Of a stretch of 64,000 nucleotides of DNA, positions 15,296 through 25,499 are shown in pieces. How positions within the stretch are numbered: the first letter of the stretch is position 1; each line of letters begins with the position of its first letter. Position numbers and translations under genes: made by a program. The DNA is taken from contig CAYOQO010000001.1 in the NCBI GenBank assembly GCA_964406135.1, positions 1-64,000 of the forward strand, in the 5' to 3' direction. Origin of the DNA: JACPFN01 sp964406135. GTDB taxonomy: Bacteria; Babelota; Babeliae; Babelales; Chromulinivoraceae. The notes beneath the pieces are model-generated. The model was not told the DNA's origin. It searched no databases and worked only from the letters and a program-made list of their open reading frames with translations.

Positions 15296-17818
15296 ATGAA
15301 TGAAATTAAAATTGTTGGTGCTCGTGAGCACAATTTAAAAAATATTTCCGTAACAATTCCCAAAGACAGCTTAGTCGTCATCACAGGTCCTTCAGGGTCA
15401 GGTAAAAGTTCGTTAGCCTTAGACATTTTGTTTGTTGAAGGTAAGCGACGTTACATGGAGTCTTTGTCTTCTTATGCACGTCAATTTTTAGGCATTTCAG
15501 CAAAACCAGATTTTGATCGAATTGATGGATTGTGTCCTGCAATTGCTATTGAGCAAAAAACTGTTGGTCATAATCCACGATCAACAGTTGGAACTATTAC
15601 TGAAGTTTACGATTATTTGAGAATTCTTTTTGCTCGTATTGGTGTGCCACATTGTTCACTGTGTGGAAAAGAGATTAAAGCATTTAGCGCAAGTCAGATT
15701 GCTCAGTATGTTGTACAAACCTATGCTCAAAAAACCGTAACCATTGCATCTCCGGTCGTGCATGAACGTAAAGGTGAATTTAAATCTGAAATTGCAGATC
15801 TTTTAGGTAAAGGTTTTTATCGATTTGTGATTGATGGGCAATTGCACAAAATTTCGCATGTCAATCAAATTGAGCAGTTGAATTTAAAGAAAAGTTATAA
15901 ACATTCTATTGATGTTTTAATTGATAGTGTCACGATTAATCAAGATGCTGATTGTTTAGCGCGCGTGTCTGAAGCAGTGCAAAAAAGTTTTGATTTTGCT
16001 GATGGTCTTTGCAAAATTCAAGTTGATGGTGAAAGCAAATTATATTCTTCAAAGCGTATGTGCCTTGATTGCCAAGTTGGATTTCCAGAACTTGAACCAC
16101 GTTTTTTTTCATTTAATTCTCCAATTGGTGCATGTTCTGCCTGTGACGGTTTAGGAATTGAGCATGTTGATGAAAATGAATATGCGATGTACATGGGACG
16201 CAATGTACAAATTTGTCGTCAATGTAAAGGGCAGCGTTTGCACAAGCAAGCATTGGCAGTAACTGTTGGTGGAAAAAACATTTTTGAAATTGGCGATCTT
16301 TCAATTCAAGAATCTTTTAATTTTTTACAAAATTTAAAACTTGATGAATTTGAATCTGAAATTGCATCAAGTGTGCTTAAAGAAACCTCACTTCGTTTAA
16401 AATTTTTAATTGATGTTGGTCTTGCATATCTTTCACTCAATCGAACAGCTCGAACACTTTCTGGTGGTGAAGGACAACGAATTAGGCTAGCAAAACAAGT
16501 TGGTTGTGCTCTTTCAGGAGTGCTGTATATTTTGGATGAGCCAAGCATTGGACTTCATCAGCGTGACAATGATCGATTAATTGAAACTTTAAAATCACTT
16601 AAAAAACTTGGTAACACTGTGGTGGTAGTTGAGCATGATTTGGATACCATTATGATTGCAGATCATGTGATTGATATGGGTCCGCAAGCAGGAATTCATG
16701 GCGGTATGATTACGGCAACGGGTACCCCGCAGCAGTTGATGAAAAATCCAAATTCTTTAACTGGAAAATATTTATCAGGCAAGTTAAATATTGAAATTCC
16801 AAAACATCGTCGCACGACAAGCAAATTTTTAACCATAAAAAATGCTCAAAAAAATAATTTGCAAGATTTAACAGTTTCGTTCCCATTGCATGTTTTGTGT
16901 GCAATTTCTGGAGTTTCAGGATCAGGAAAAAGTAGTTTAATTTTTGAAGAGTTGGTGCCAACGGTTGAAAAAGAACTTGCATCATTTCAAAAATGGAAAA
17001 TTTTTGATCAAAAAAAGATTGATGGTTTAGAACATATCGAAAATATGGTGCAAATTGATCAAAGCCCAATTGGCAGAACTTCCCGATCAAATCCTGCAAC
17101 CTACATTGGCATTTTTAATCAAATTCGAGAAATTTTTGCGTCAGTGCCTGAAAGTAAAATTCGTGGTTACGGCGTGGGTCAATTTAGTTTTAATGTTGAC
17201 AAAGGTCGATGTTACAAATGTCATGGTGATGGAACCATTACCGTTTCAATGCATTTTTTGCCTGATGTTGTGATGATTTGTAAAGTTTGCCATGGTAAAC
17301 GATACAGTGCTGAAACACTTCAAATTATGTTTAAAGGTAAAAATATTTTTGAAGTTTTGGAGATGAGTGCGCTTGAGGCACAAGATTTTTTTGCAAGTTT
17401 TAGTTCAATAGCAAAGCGCTTACAGTTAATGTGCGATGTTGGCTTGGATTATATCAAGCTTGGTCAATGTGCAACCACACTTTCAGGTGGAGAAGCTCAA
17501 CGAATTAAGTTGGTTAATGAACTTGCAAAACGTGGTCAAAATACTTTGTACGTGCTTGATGAGCCAACGACAGGTCTTCATAGTCATGATATTTCAAAAC
17601 TACTCACGGTGCTTAATCGATTAATCAGTAAAGGAAATTCAATCATTGTGATTGAACATAACCTTGATGTTTTAAAGGTTGCAGATTTTATCATTGATTT
17701 GGGACCGCAAGGTGGTGCAGATGGAGGTCAAATTGTGGCTCAAGGAACTCCTGAACATGTTGCTCAATCTAAAACAAGTTTTACAGGGCAATATTTGGCC
17801 AAGTTGCTAACTCGGTGA
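15296..17818 (+). CDS. uvrA: excinuclease ABC subunit A
   Basis: Damage-recognition ATPase of nucleotide excision repair. From the ATG at 15296 (the usual family start, xxxIxIxGAREHNLKN) it has 840 residues, about 100 shorter than typical UvrA. Both ABC modules are present: Walker A GPSGSGKSS (31-39) and a second GVSGSGKSS, with LSGGEGQRIRLA and LSGGEAQRIKL signatures. Zinc-finger cysteines are retained: CSLCG, CLDC/CSACDG, and CYKCHGDG with CKVCHG. The shortening therefore lies in linkers, not the catalytic core. An upstream in-frame ATG at 15170 would overlap the tRNA-His promoter region. Confidence 0.96.
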   Translation: MNEIKIVGAREHNLKNISVTIPKDSLVVITGPSGSGKSSLALDILFVEGKRRYMESLSSYARQFLGISAKPDFDRIDGLCPAIAIEQKTVGHNPRSTVGTITEVYDYLRILFARIGVPHCSLCGKEIKAFSASQIAQYVVQTYAQKTVTIASPVVHERKGEFKSEIADLLGKGFYRFVIDGQLHKISHVNQIEQLNLKKSYKHSIDVLIDSVTINQDADCLARVSEAVQKSFDFADGLCKIQVDGESKLYSSKRMCLDCQVGFPELEPRFFSFNSPIGACSACDGLGIEHVDENEYAMYMGRNVQICRQCKGQRLHKQALAVTVGGKNIFEIGDLSIQESFNFLQNLKLDEFESEIASSVLKETSLRLKFLIDVGLAYLSLNRTARTLSGGEGQRIRLAKQVGCALSGVLYILDEPSIGLHQRDNDRLIETLKSLKKLGNTVVVVEHDLDTIMIADHVIDMGPQAGIHGGMITATGTPQQLMKNPNSLTGKYLSGKLNIEIPKHRRTTSKFLTIKNAQKNNLQDLTVSFPLHVLCAISGVSGSGKSSLIFEELVPTVEKELASFQKWKIFDQKKIDGLEHIENMVQIDQSPIGRTSRSNPATYIGIFNQIREIFASVPESKIRGYGVGQFSFNVDKGRCYKCHGDGTITVSMHFLPDVVMICKVCHGKRYSAETLQIMFKGKNIFEVLEMSALEAQDFFASFSSIAKRLQLMCDVGLDYIKLGQCATTLSGGEAQRIKLVNELAKRGQNTLYVLDEPTTGLHSHDISKLLTVLNRLISKGNSIIVIEHNLDVLKVADFIIDLGPQGGADGGQIVAQGTPEHVAQSKTSFTGQYLAKLLTR

Positions 17819-18359
17819 TCAAGCCATTTTCTTGGATTTGATGCAAAAAATGTTCATTTTCTAAGTAAAATAAATAAACTTTTTGTGTGTATTCTATTGA
17901 TTCAATTTTTTCTTTAATATTGTAAAGTTTTTTTTGTTCATCGATAAACAGTTTTTTTGTTTGAGTATAAAACTTGTTGATGAGTATAAAAAATGCTTGA
18001 TGTTCTTCAAATTCATGATTTTCGCGAATAAGCATTTGTTCGTGGTCTAGGTCAGTTTCATTGAAAGGTGAAGATGGTGTATCGCTTGGAACAATTGATC
18101 TAACTAAAGGAACGGGTGCTCCGACTGGAAGCATATGATGGGTTGCAGTATGCCGTTTAATTAACTGTACGTATTGAAGTTTGTTGAATTGTCCTTGAAT
18201 TATTTTAAGTGCTTCGTGCAGTTCTTGAACTTTGGCAGATTGAAGATTTTTTTGATGCATGAAAGCAATAAGTTCATGTTGGCATGCTTCATGGCTACTT
18301 GCTTGAAGATGTGTTTGTGCGATGGTAAGTAACCCAATGATCACGTTTTGATAATTCAT
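17781..18359 (-). CDS. exported coiled-coil protein, unknown
   Basis: About 192 residues from the ATG at 18359, seven bases after AAGGA. Signal peptide ends near LQASS. The mature part is helical, with a central Pro/Ser-rich spacer (residues about 75-95) and a C-terminal charged coiled coil. Its 3' end overlaps the convergent uvrA coding end by 38 bases. No domain recognised. Confidence 0.72.
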   Translation of the reverse strand: MNYQNVIIGLLTIAQTHLQASSHEACQHELIAFMHQKNLQSAKVQELHEALKIIQGQFNKLQYVQLIKRHTATHHMLPVGAPVPLVRSIVPSDTPSSPFNETDLDHEQMLIRENHEFEEHQAFFILINKFYTQTKKLFIDEQKKLYNIKEKIESIEYTQKVYLFYLENEHFLHQIQENGLITELATWPNIAL

Positions 18360-18517
18360 AAACATTCCTTGGTTTTAACATGCCATAGTTCAAGGTAGAC
18401 TAATTGAATGATTAATTTCTAGAAAAATTGTAAGATTGGGCTTTAATTTGAAAAAAAAAGAGGTTTTTGATATATTAAAAATAGGTTAAAATGTTCTTGT
18501 ATAAGGATTTTTATTCA

Positions 18518-19666
18518 ATGACGTTATCTTCAAAATTGCTCATTTTTTCAACTTTGTTTTTTCCATTTTTGTCAGCGAGTGCTCAAGATCTTTCGTTTCA
18601 GCTTTCTAAAGTTGCATTTCCGACAACTGAATTAGTTGATCAGCAAAATAAGGATGCTGATCATCGAGTGTTTAAAAAATATGTTGTTACTTCAAGTGTG
18701 ATTATTGGTTCTTTGGTTGCAATGTATCTTTTGTATCAAATTAGAGATGCTGCAGCAGTCAATCAAGCAGCGCAATCAAAAATGTGCTATGTGCCAAAAG
18801 ATGTAGATCCTGCAAAAATACCAGTAGCTTTAAAACCAATTGATGCACATCAAAATTGGTCATCATGGTTTTTGCAAAGTTCAAAAAATTTTAGTCTTGG
18901 AGTGGGCAAGCTGTTTGCAGATAGTGGTCTGCTTTTGGTTTCAGGATTGGTCATGCAAGGAGCATGGAATTATGCATCGAACAAATTGAGTCAAGTTTAT
19001 ACTGAAGAGTCAGTTTTGTGGTATGCGTATGAAAAAACGCAAATTCCAAATTTATTCAATGATTTGAAACTCTATGCAACTGACTATGATTTGTTTGCAT
19101 CACTTCTTTCCACAGAGTTATTAAATCAAGATGCAAAGGCGCAAATGAAAGCTTTTGTTACAGATTTAGTTGGTGCTGCGCACAATCATTTGAGCAACGA
19201 TATGTTTCGTGATCTTTCATATTTTGAATATTTGCTTCAGGACATGAAGAAAAAATATATTCAAAAAGGTAAAGAAATCGAAAAATTAGAGGAATTCGTA
19301 GTTCCTGCAGCAGCAAAACGTCATCGAGCATTAGCTCAAGAACATGCAACTGCATTATTTGCACAAGATTTACATCGTCGTGCAGATATTGCAACAATGT
19401 GTGAAGTATTTGTTGAAGAAATGCAAAAATTATTATCGTTTGTTGCAATGCGTGGCGGACTTCGTCAAAAGGCGCGAATTGTTGATATGATTGATGCATC
19501 AAATAAGTTTTTAGAACGTATGGAAAAACTTTTAAATAGTACACCAGAGCAGTTGCAGGTGCTGAGCAAGCAAGATTGTGGTATGTTTACCAGTGTGTAT
19601 GAATATGAAAAGTTATTTTCTGAACAGATTAATTTTTTACACCGTTATTGCAAGTTGACCAACTAA
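18518..19666 (+). CDS. exported or membrane protein, unknown
   Basis: About 382 residues from the ATG at 18518, after AAGGATTTTT. Signal peptide ends LSASAQ. A membrane helix follows (VVTSSVIIGSLVAMYLL, near residue 65), and a second weak hydrophobic stretch (LFADSGLLLVSGLVM) near 140. The rest is helical and charged. It ends 15 bases before mutS and reads the same way, so the two could share a transcript. Function unknown. Confidence 0.72.
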   Translation: MTLSSKLLIFSTLFFPFLSASAQDLSFQLSKVAFPTTELVDQQNKDADHRVFKKYVVTSSVIIGSLVAMYLLYQIRDAAAVNQAAQSKMCYVPKDVDPAKIPVALKPIDAHQNWSSWFLQSSKNFSLGVGKLFADSGLLLVSGLVMQGAWNYASNKLSQVYTEESVLWYAYEKTQIPNLFNDLKLYATDYDLFASLLSTELLNQDAKAQMKAFVTDLVGAAHNHLSNDMFRDLSYFEYLLQDMKKKYIQKGKEIEKLEEFVVPAAAKRHRALAQEHATALFAQDLHRRADIATMCEVFVEEMQKLLSFVAMRGGLRQKARIVDMIDASNKFLERMEKLLNSTPEQLQVLSKQDCGMFTSVYEYEKLFSEQINFLHRYCKLTN

Positions 19667-19681
19667 AAAACAAGGAAGAGC

Positions 19682-22270
19682 TTGGAGCATGCCTCGAGTT
19701 TGACGCCATTGATGAAACAATATGTTGCCATCAAACAAGAATATGATGATGCAATAGTTCTTTTTCAAGTCGGTGATTTTTACGAAATTTTTTTTGAAGA
19801 TGCAAAGCGAGTTTCTCAATTTTTAGGGATTACGCTCACCAAGCGTGGTGAAATTAACGGAGTTCCCATTCCGCTATGCGGATTTCCTATTCATGCCATT
19901 AATCATTACATTCCCAAACTGGTCAAAGGTGGTTTTAAGTTAGCATTGTGTGATCAGCTTGAACCTGCAACAACGGGAAAAATGGTAGCGCGTGGTGTAA
20001 CCAATGTTTTGACTCCCGGTACGCTTATTTCAGAAAATTTGCTTGATGCGAAATCAAATTCTTATCTTTTTTCATTTTTTCCAACCAAATCTGGATATGG
20101 ACTTTTATTTTCAGAACTTTTAACATCACAACTTCATGCAACAGTTTTGCCGTATGGTGCATCTCGGCAACTGGAAACAGAACTCTTTCGATTTTTGCCG
20201 GATGAAATTATTGTACTTGCGAGTAAAGCAATGCAAAGTTATGAAAGCTTTTTTAAACAACGTGGATTTTTTACAACTTCATATCAAATCGATTTTGATC
20301 AAGTTTTGATTGATCAGGAAACGCAGTGGTTAAAGCAACAGCTTGATGCTGAATCCTTTCAGCGACTCATGGATCAAAACTGTATGCTTCTTGCAACTAT
20401 TTTGATGAAAAAATATGTACAAAAAACTCAAGAAAAAGCTTTGTCTGAGTTTAAATCAATTCAGTTTTATGAACCTGATGCATTTTTACTTTTGGATGGC
20501 GCAACCCAAAAAAATTTAGATTTGGTAAAAAATAGTTTTGATGGATCACGAGCTCATAGTTTACTTTCGCTGGTTGATAAGGCAGTAACGCCGATGGGTT
20601 CTCGTATGATTAAACGTTGGTTGTTGTCACCTTTGATGGACCGAGAAATTATTAAACATCGCCAAGATGTTGTACGTATTTTTATGCAGGATCATGTTTT
20701 TTTACAGAAAGTTGAACAGTTGCTTTCAGGTTGTGCTGATATGCAACGAATTGTTGGTCGCATTGCGCTTGAAAAAGCATTGCTTGCAGATTTTGTAAAT
20801 CTTGGTCAAATTTTAAAAATGTTTCCGTATTTGCAAGCATTATTAATGCTTCAAACATCATCATATTTGCAATCGATTGCGCAAAGTATGAAAGATTTTT
20901 CTGCATTGCAAGACCTGTTGTTTGCCTCGTGCAATGATGATGCACAAAATGACTGTGTCATCAAAAAAGGATTTGATGTAGAGCTTGATCGTATGAGAGA
21001 TTTGGTTGCAAATGCAAGTCAAAAAATTCTGGAACTTGAACAACAAGAAATTGCACGAACAGGTATTAATTCACTCAAAATTCGACATAACAATATTTCT
21101 GGATACTATCTTGAAATTACCAAAGCAAATGTGCAAAATTTACCTTCAGATTTTATTGAAATTGCAACGTTGGTAAATCGAAAACGTTTTATTACAAAAT
21201 CTTTGCAAGAGTTACAACTTGATATTTTGCAAGCGCAGCAAAAATATGGTGCACTTGAAAAAGAGATTTTTGAAAAAATTAAAGTTCAAGTAAAGGTTTA
21301 TGTTCATGATCTTCGAGCTGCAAGTTTTGCCATAGCGCAACTTGATGGATTGTTAGGTTTTGCAAAAGTGAGTACTGAATTTGGATGGGTTCAGCCGGAA
21401 TTTCATGATGGTCATGATATTTTGATTCAAGAAGGTAAACATCCGGTTGTAGCATCACTTCTTTTGGAAAAATTTATTGCCAATGATACTGCCTTGACTG
21501 ATGCACAAAGTTTGTGGATTATCACAGGTCCGAATATGGGTGGAAAATCGACCTATCTTCGACAAGTCGCTTTAATTTGTTTGATGGCGCAAACCGGATG
21601 TTTTGTTCCTGCAAAATCTGCTAAACTGCCAATTTTAGATCGAATTTTTACACGAATTGGTGCAGGAGATTTTTTGGCTCAAGGAAAAAGTACTTTTTTA
21701 ATTGAAATGGAAGAAACTGCCCAAATTTTGCAGTATGCAACAGATCAAAGTTTAGTCATTTTGGATGAAGTTGGACGTGGGACGAGTACCTATGATGGTT
21801 TGGCTTTGGCGCAGGCGATTGTGGAATATATTTTTGAAAAAATTAAAGCACGTTGTTTATTTGCAACGCATTATCATGAACTTACCGATTTGCAGCAAAT
21901 TCATTCAGGTATTGTTAGTTTTTATGCCGATAGTGTTCAAACCAAAACTGGAATTTTGTTTTTGCATAAAATTGTACCAGGAAAAGCTGATGGCAGTTTT
22001 GGACTTGAGGTTGCAAAGCTTGCTCATATTCCTCAGCCGGTGATCATTCGAGCTGCTCAAGTGCTTGCTGGATTGGGTCAGGGCGAGCCAAATTTGACAG
22101 CTATTAAAAATAATCAAAATTTGACAGGGGCTATGTCGCAAGATATCTTGCTCGTGGATCCTCGGGCAAATTTGATCAAAGAAAAAATTGAAACTATTGA
22201 TTTGGAGGTTTTGACTTCAAAGCAGGCGTATGATTTGCTCTGGGAATTTAAAAAATTGCTCGAATCGTGA
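19682..22270 (+). CDS. mutS: DNA mismatch repair ATPase MutS
   Basis: Recognises base mismatches. 862 residues, full MutS1 length. N-terminal mismatch-binding motif VGDFYEIFFEDA (the F-x-E contact) at about 29-40; Walker A GPNMGGKST near 617; Walker B LVILDEVGRGTSTYDG; and the ATHYHEL signature. The start is a TTG at 19682 placed behind AGGAAGAG; an internal ATG ten codons in would also keep the mismatch motif. mutL is not nearby. Confidence 0.97.
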   Translation: MEHASSLTPLMKQYVAIKQEYDDAIVLFQVGDFYEIFFEDAKRVSQFLGITLTKRGEINGVPIPLCGFPIHAINHYIPKLVKGGFKLALCDQLEPATTGKMVARGVTNVLTPGTLISENLLDAKSNSYLFSFFPTKSGYGLLFSELLTSQLHATVLPYGASRQLETELFRFLPDEIIVLASKAMQSYESFFKQRGFFTTSYQIDFDQVLIDQETQWLKQQLDAESFQRLMDQNCMLLATILMKKYVQKTQEKALSEFKSIQFYEPDAFLLLDGATQKNLDLVKNSFDGSRAHSLLSLVDKAVTPMGSRMIKRWLLSPLMDREIIKHRQDVVRIFMQDHVFLQKVEQLLSGCADMQRIVGRIALEKALLADFVNLGQILKMFPYLQALLMLQTSSYLQSIAQSMKDFSALQDLLFASCNDDAQNDCVIKKGFDVELDRMRDLVANASQKILELEQQEIARTGINSLKIRHNNISGYYLEITKANVQNLPSDFIEIATLVNRKRFITKSLQELQLDILQAQQKYGALEKEIFEKIKVQVKVYVHDLRAASFAIAQLDGLLGFAKVSTEFGWVQPEFHDGHDILIQEGKHPVVASLLLEKFIANDTALTDAQSLWIITGPNMGGKSTYLRQVALICLMAQTGCFVPAKSAKLPILDRIFTRIGAGDFLAQGKSTFLIEMEETAQILQYATDQSLVILDEVGRGTSTYDGLALAQAIVEYIFEKIKARCLFATHYHELTDLQQIHSGIVSFYADSVQTKTGILFLHKIVPGKADGSFGLEVAKLAHIPQPVIIRAAQVLAGLGQGEPNLTAIKNNQNLTGAMSQDILLVDPRANLIKEKIETIDLEVLTSKQAYDLLWEFKKLLES

Positions 22271-22297
22271 AATTTTTAAATAAAAAAGGAGGTGCTC

Positions 22298-24061
22298 ATG
22301 AAATCAATCTGGATAAAATATCTTTTTGCGCTTGCGGTAGTTGGACTTTCTGTTGGTTTATACCAAGTATCAATTCATAAAAATTCAACATTTGCACCGG
22401 TATCTGATTTTGAACAATTACAAGATCAACAAATTGGCAATTTTGGATTTTCTGAACTAAATCGTGCTGCTCGTATTGCACAACAAGAACAGGAGTTTCA
22501 AGATGCTGATCTTGATATTCCTGTAGTTTTTGAACAGTATGACCAACCGATTGGATATGTACCTGAAAAAAGTTCAAAATCATCGGCCTTGCGATATGAT
22601 CCAAATGCTGGTTTGGCCATTGATCGATCAAGTAATGCTGCTTCAGCGCAATTGCCAATTGAGTCATATCCTTCATACCCAGAGTTATCATTGCCGTATC
22701 CTGATGCATATCATCCATCTTCTGATTTTGGTCCATCAGATTCATCAAGTGCTGGTGATCAAAAATCAAAAACTGCATTGAAATCATCTGGAGAAACGCC
22801 AACATTTTCAAAAATAGAATATCCAAAAGAGAATCAAGATGTTGAACAAAAAATAAAATCTATACCTTCACGTACAAAAATTTCAGACTCAATTAAAAAA
22901 CCTATGGCATATTCAAAAACAAAAACAGAACCTGATCAGTCACAAGCAAAAGATCAACAAAATGCAAAACTTGACGATGAGCAAAAAAATACTGAAACAT
23001 TAGATGATATTTCAGATGTTGTAGATGAGGATGAAAGTGGTCCATTAAAAAACTTTATGAAAAAATTGTGGAATTGGTGGAAGGGGCATCAACCAGAAGT
23101 AGAACAAGAAATTGTGTTACCAAAAGCAGAAGTTTTGAATGTTTTAGATCCTTTACTTGAAGTAACACCTCGTGAAAAATATATTGAAGATGAAGGATTG
23201 GCTGTAATTCCATCAGAAAAAGTTACAGAACCAGAAGTTTTATTTCATCCAGTACAATATCCATCATCAGAACCAGTTCAGCCAGCAGTTGTTGATGCAG
23301 CTAAAAAAAATGTTTCATATGATCAATCGGTTCGTCCAGTTGATTTACAAAAATCTTTGGGACAGCCTGCATCCTCCCAGCAAAATATGGAAAAAAAAAT
23401 AGAGCAGCCGCGAAATGAACTTGCAAAGCTTGAAAATACTATTTCAAAAAATAAACCACGTGTTCCAGGATCAACTGGTGGCTTGCGACCAACACCATTA
23501 AAATTGAAACAACGAACACCAGATGAAGAATTTGCACGTGACATGGAGCTTTTAAAATTAGAGCAGGCAGCAGAATTTAATGCAATTCCTTATGAATTTA
23601 AAAGTGAATCAGATCCGTTTGGTCAACTTTATCTTGTTAAAAATAAAGCGACCGGAGAAGAGTTTATTGGTGTGCAAGAAGAAATTCATGAGTATCTGCA
23701 AAATTTACCAGTATTGCAAAAAATACAAAATAAATTGTCAGATTTAAAAAAATATATTCAAGAGCGTCATAAAATTAATCAAACTCAGCCAACTCAAGAT
23801 TTTGAAAGATCGTCATCTGATGATTATCTGTCTTCAGATCGAATGACTGATGAACAGCGAGTAGAGCAAGCTATAGAACAATTGTTTGAAGGTCCAAGTC
23901 GCCCGCAGGTAGAAGATGTAACCAAAGAAATTATGCCATCATCATCTACTGGACCTGTAACATTGGCAGAATCAGCATCACGCATTGCTGCAAGTACTGC
24001 AACTGAAGTAGCAGCAATTGCAGAGGGTGGAAGTGCCGCAGCTCGTATTGCAGCAAAATAA
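22298..24061 (+). CDS. exported low-complexity protein, unknown
   Basis: About 587 residues from the ATG at 22298, behind a strong AAGGAGGTG ribosome site; a GTG two codons earlier is less likely. N-terminal hydrophobic segment (about 8-25) as signal or anchor. The body is rich in Ser, Pro, Gln, Glu and Asp and looks disordered, with one more ordered part near residues 400-490 (FKSESDPFGQLYLVKNKATGE...). Ala-rich C-terminus. 27 bases downstream of mutS, same strand. Confidence 0.72.
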   Translation: MKSIWIKYLFALAVVGLSVGLYQVSIHKNSTFAPVSDFEQLQDQQIGNFGFSELNRAARIAQQEQEFQDADLDIPVVFEQYDQPIGYVPEKSSKSSALRYDPNAGLAIDRSSNAASAQLPIESYPSYPELSLPYPDAYHPSSDFGPSDSSSAGDQKSKTALKSSGETPTFSKIEYPKENQDVEQKIKSIPSRTKISDSIKKPMAYSKTKTEPDQSQAKDQQNAKLDDEQKNTETLDDISDVVDEDESGPLKNFMKKLWNWWKGHQPEVEQEIVLPKAEVLNVLDPLLEVTPREKYIEDEGLAVIPSEKVTEPEVLFHPVQYPSSEPVQPAVVDAAKKNVSYDQSVRPVDLQKSLGQPASSQQNMEKKIEQPRNELAKLENTISKNKPRVPGSTGGLRPTPLKLKQRTPDEEFARDMELLKLEQAAEFNAIPYEFKSESDPFGQLYLVKNKATGEEFIGVQEEIHEYLQNLPVLQKIQNKLSDLKKYIQERHKINQTQPTQDFERSSSDDYLSSDRMTDEQRVEQAIEQLFEGPSRPQVEDVTKEIMPSSSTGPVTLAESASRIAASTATEVAAIAEGGSAAARIAAK

Positions 24062-24072
24062 AAAACTATTGT

Positions 24073-24882
24073 TTAGCCTTGCATGAAATATATACCTGCA
24101 GGATTCAAGCTGGTAGCGCGAGTTTTCGGTTGATCAGTATGTTTGAGTAAGTCTTGGTAGGCATTGAAAGCTCGATCATGAATGTCCTTGGTAAAGTGAT
24201 CCATGCCTGGAATTTTTGTTTCCTTTTCAATTGTTGATGATGTAAAAACAGGAGATGGGTTATGAGTGCTTGGCATATTGTTTTGATATAAAAGAACTCC
24301 ATATAAAACATATGTTTGTTTCTGTTTTTGCACAGTTCCTATTTTTTTTACCAGAGATTTAAAATCTGGGTTTGAAGTTGAAATGTTGTACATAGTTGCA
24401 AGTTCATGGGCATCAAATTGAGTCCAAATTGGGCCCGTGGCATAAAAACCATGTTTTTTGTAGTTACCCACTTTTTCTTCAATAATTGCAACATAGGTTT
24501 GACCATTAGAAAGTTGTGCAACTTTGTTCATAGGCCAGTAAGTTCCAATCGTTTTATTTTTTGATTTGATATGAAAATTTGCACCAATGACCTGAATACC
24601 ATAAAGGCTTGTTGTTGGCATTACGCCGCCCATTAAAGGGGTGCTTGATTTCGTATAATTTTGTGTTGAAATTTGAGTAAAAAGTTTTAAAGATGGGATG
24701 AGTACATTAGGAGGGGTAGTTGCTTGGTTGTATTCCATGATCCCAACGTACATATCACCGTTGCTCATTTGAGCGGTTTTTGTTTTGGCATCATAAAATT
24801 CAAGCTCGTCTACAGCTACATGGACCTTTTTGGTAATTGAAATAATTAAAAGTGCCGCGATTAAATATTTAATAATCTTCAT
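24073..24882 (-). CDS. exported protein with duplicated module, unknown
   Basis: About 269 residues from the ATG at 24882, behind GGAGGG. Signal peptide, then two similar modules: AQMSNGDMYVGIMEY near residue 37 and AQLSNGQTYVAIIEE near 125, each preceded by a short beta-rich stretch and followed by a PIW/TQ-type segment. This suggests a tandem duplication of a small beta domain. C-terminus is Pro/Thr-rich. No known family recognised. Confidence 0.72.
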   Translation of the reverse strand: MKIIKYLIAALLIISITKKVHVAVDELEFYDAKTKTAQMSNGDMYVGIMEYNQATTPPNVLIPSLKLFTQISTQNYTKSSTPLMGGVMPTTSLYGIQVIGANFHIKSKNKTIGTYWPMNKVAQLSNGQTYVAIIEEKVGNYKKHGFYATGPIWTQFDAHELATMYNISTSNPDFKSLVKKIGTVQKQKQTYVLYGVLLYQNNMPSTHNPSPVFTSSTIEKETKIPGMDHFTKDIHDRAFNAYQDLLKHTDQPKTRATSLNPAGIYFMQG

Positions 24883-25045
24883 AAAACCCTCCAATTTTAC
24901 TTGTTTTTGACCCTATTTATAGGTTAACAGGAATGATTGCAGGCTTGCAATGGTTTGATGCAATAACTGGCTTTACAGAAGGCTGATTGTGTGTTAAAAT
25001 TGTGATTATTAAGGTGAAATTTCAGCAATTTAAAGGTGCCTGTTC

Positions 25046-25378
25046 ATGGAACAACGACAAGATTCATTCGATCAATACGCAATTATTCAAATTGGTGGTA
25101 GCCATCAATATCAAGCAATTCCTGGTAAAACTATAGCAATTCAGCAAATTCAAGGTGCTGCAGGCGACAGCGTTGAATTTAAAGAAGTTTTATTGAAAAA
25201 AGATAAAGAAAACATTCAAGTTGGTACTCCTTTGGTTAAAGGCAGCGTTAAAGCAACGATTGTCAAACAAATGAGAGGTCCTAAAATTACGATTTTTAGA
25301 TTTAAACGTCGTAAAAAAAGCAGAGTTAAAAAAGGGCATCGTCAACAGCAGACGATTGTGCGTATCGAATCTATCTAA
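25046..25378 (+). CDS. rplU: 50S ribosomal protein L21
   Basis: 23S rRNA-binding protein of the large subunit. 110 residues. YAIIQIGGSHQYQ, VEFKEVLL, VGTPLVKG and the basic C-terminus FRFKRRKKSRVKKGHRQQQT fit L21 throughout; the first ten residues are an extension. A promoter-like TTGTGTTAAAATTGTGATTATTAAGG lies upstream in pieces (about 24988-25015). The usual partner rpmA is absent: a terminator follows directly. Confidence 0.96.
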   Translation: MEQRQDSFDQYAIIQIGGSHQYQAIPGKTIAIQQIQGAAGDSVEFKEVLLKKDKENIQVGTPLVKGSVKATIVKQMRGPKITIFRFKRRKKSRVKKGHRQQQTIVRIESI

Positions 25379-25403
25379 GATTTTGATATTTTAAAAATTC
25401 TTT

Positions 25404-25434
25404 GAGGCAAGTTGAAAAACTTGCCTCTTTTTTT
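25404..25434 (+). terminator. intrinsic terminator after rplU
   Basis: 10-bp stem GAGGCAAGTT/AACTTGCCTC with a GAAA loop, followed by a run of T. Confidence 0.93.
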
Positions 25435-25499
25435 ATTGCTTTTTGTGGTTTTAATTGAGTACCTTAAAAATTAAGTACTATAGTTTTAGGGGGAACTTT

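Noticed and set aside
22296..22826. 176-codon minus-strand frame opposite the 589-codon gene
   Set aside because: Antisense of a Ser/Pro/Asp-rich coding region with a good ribosome site on the other strand.
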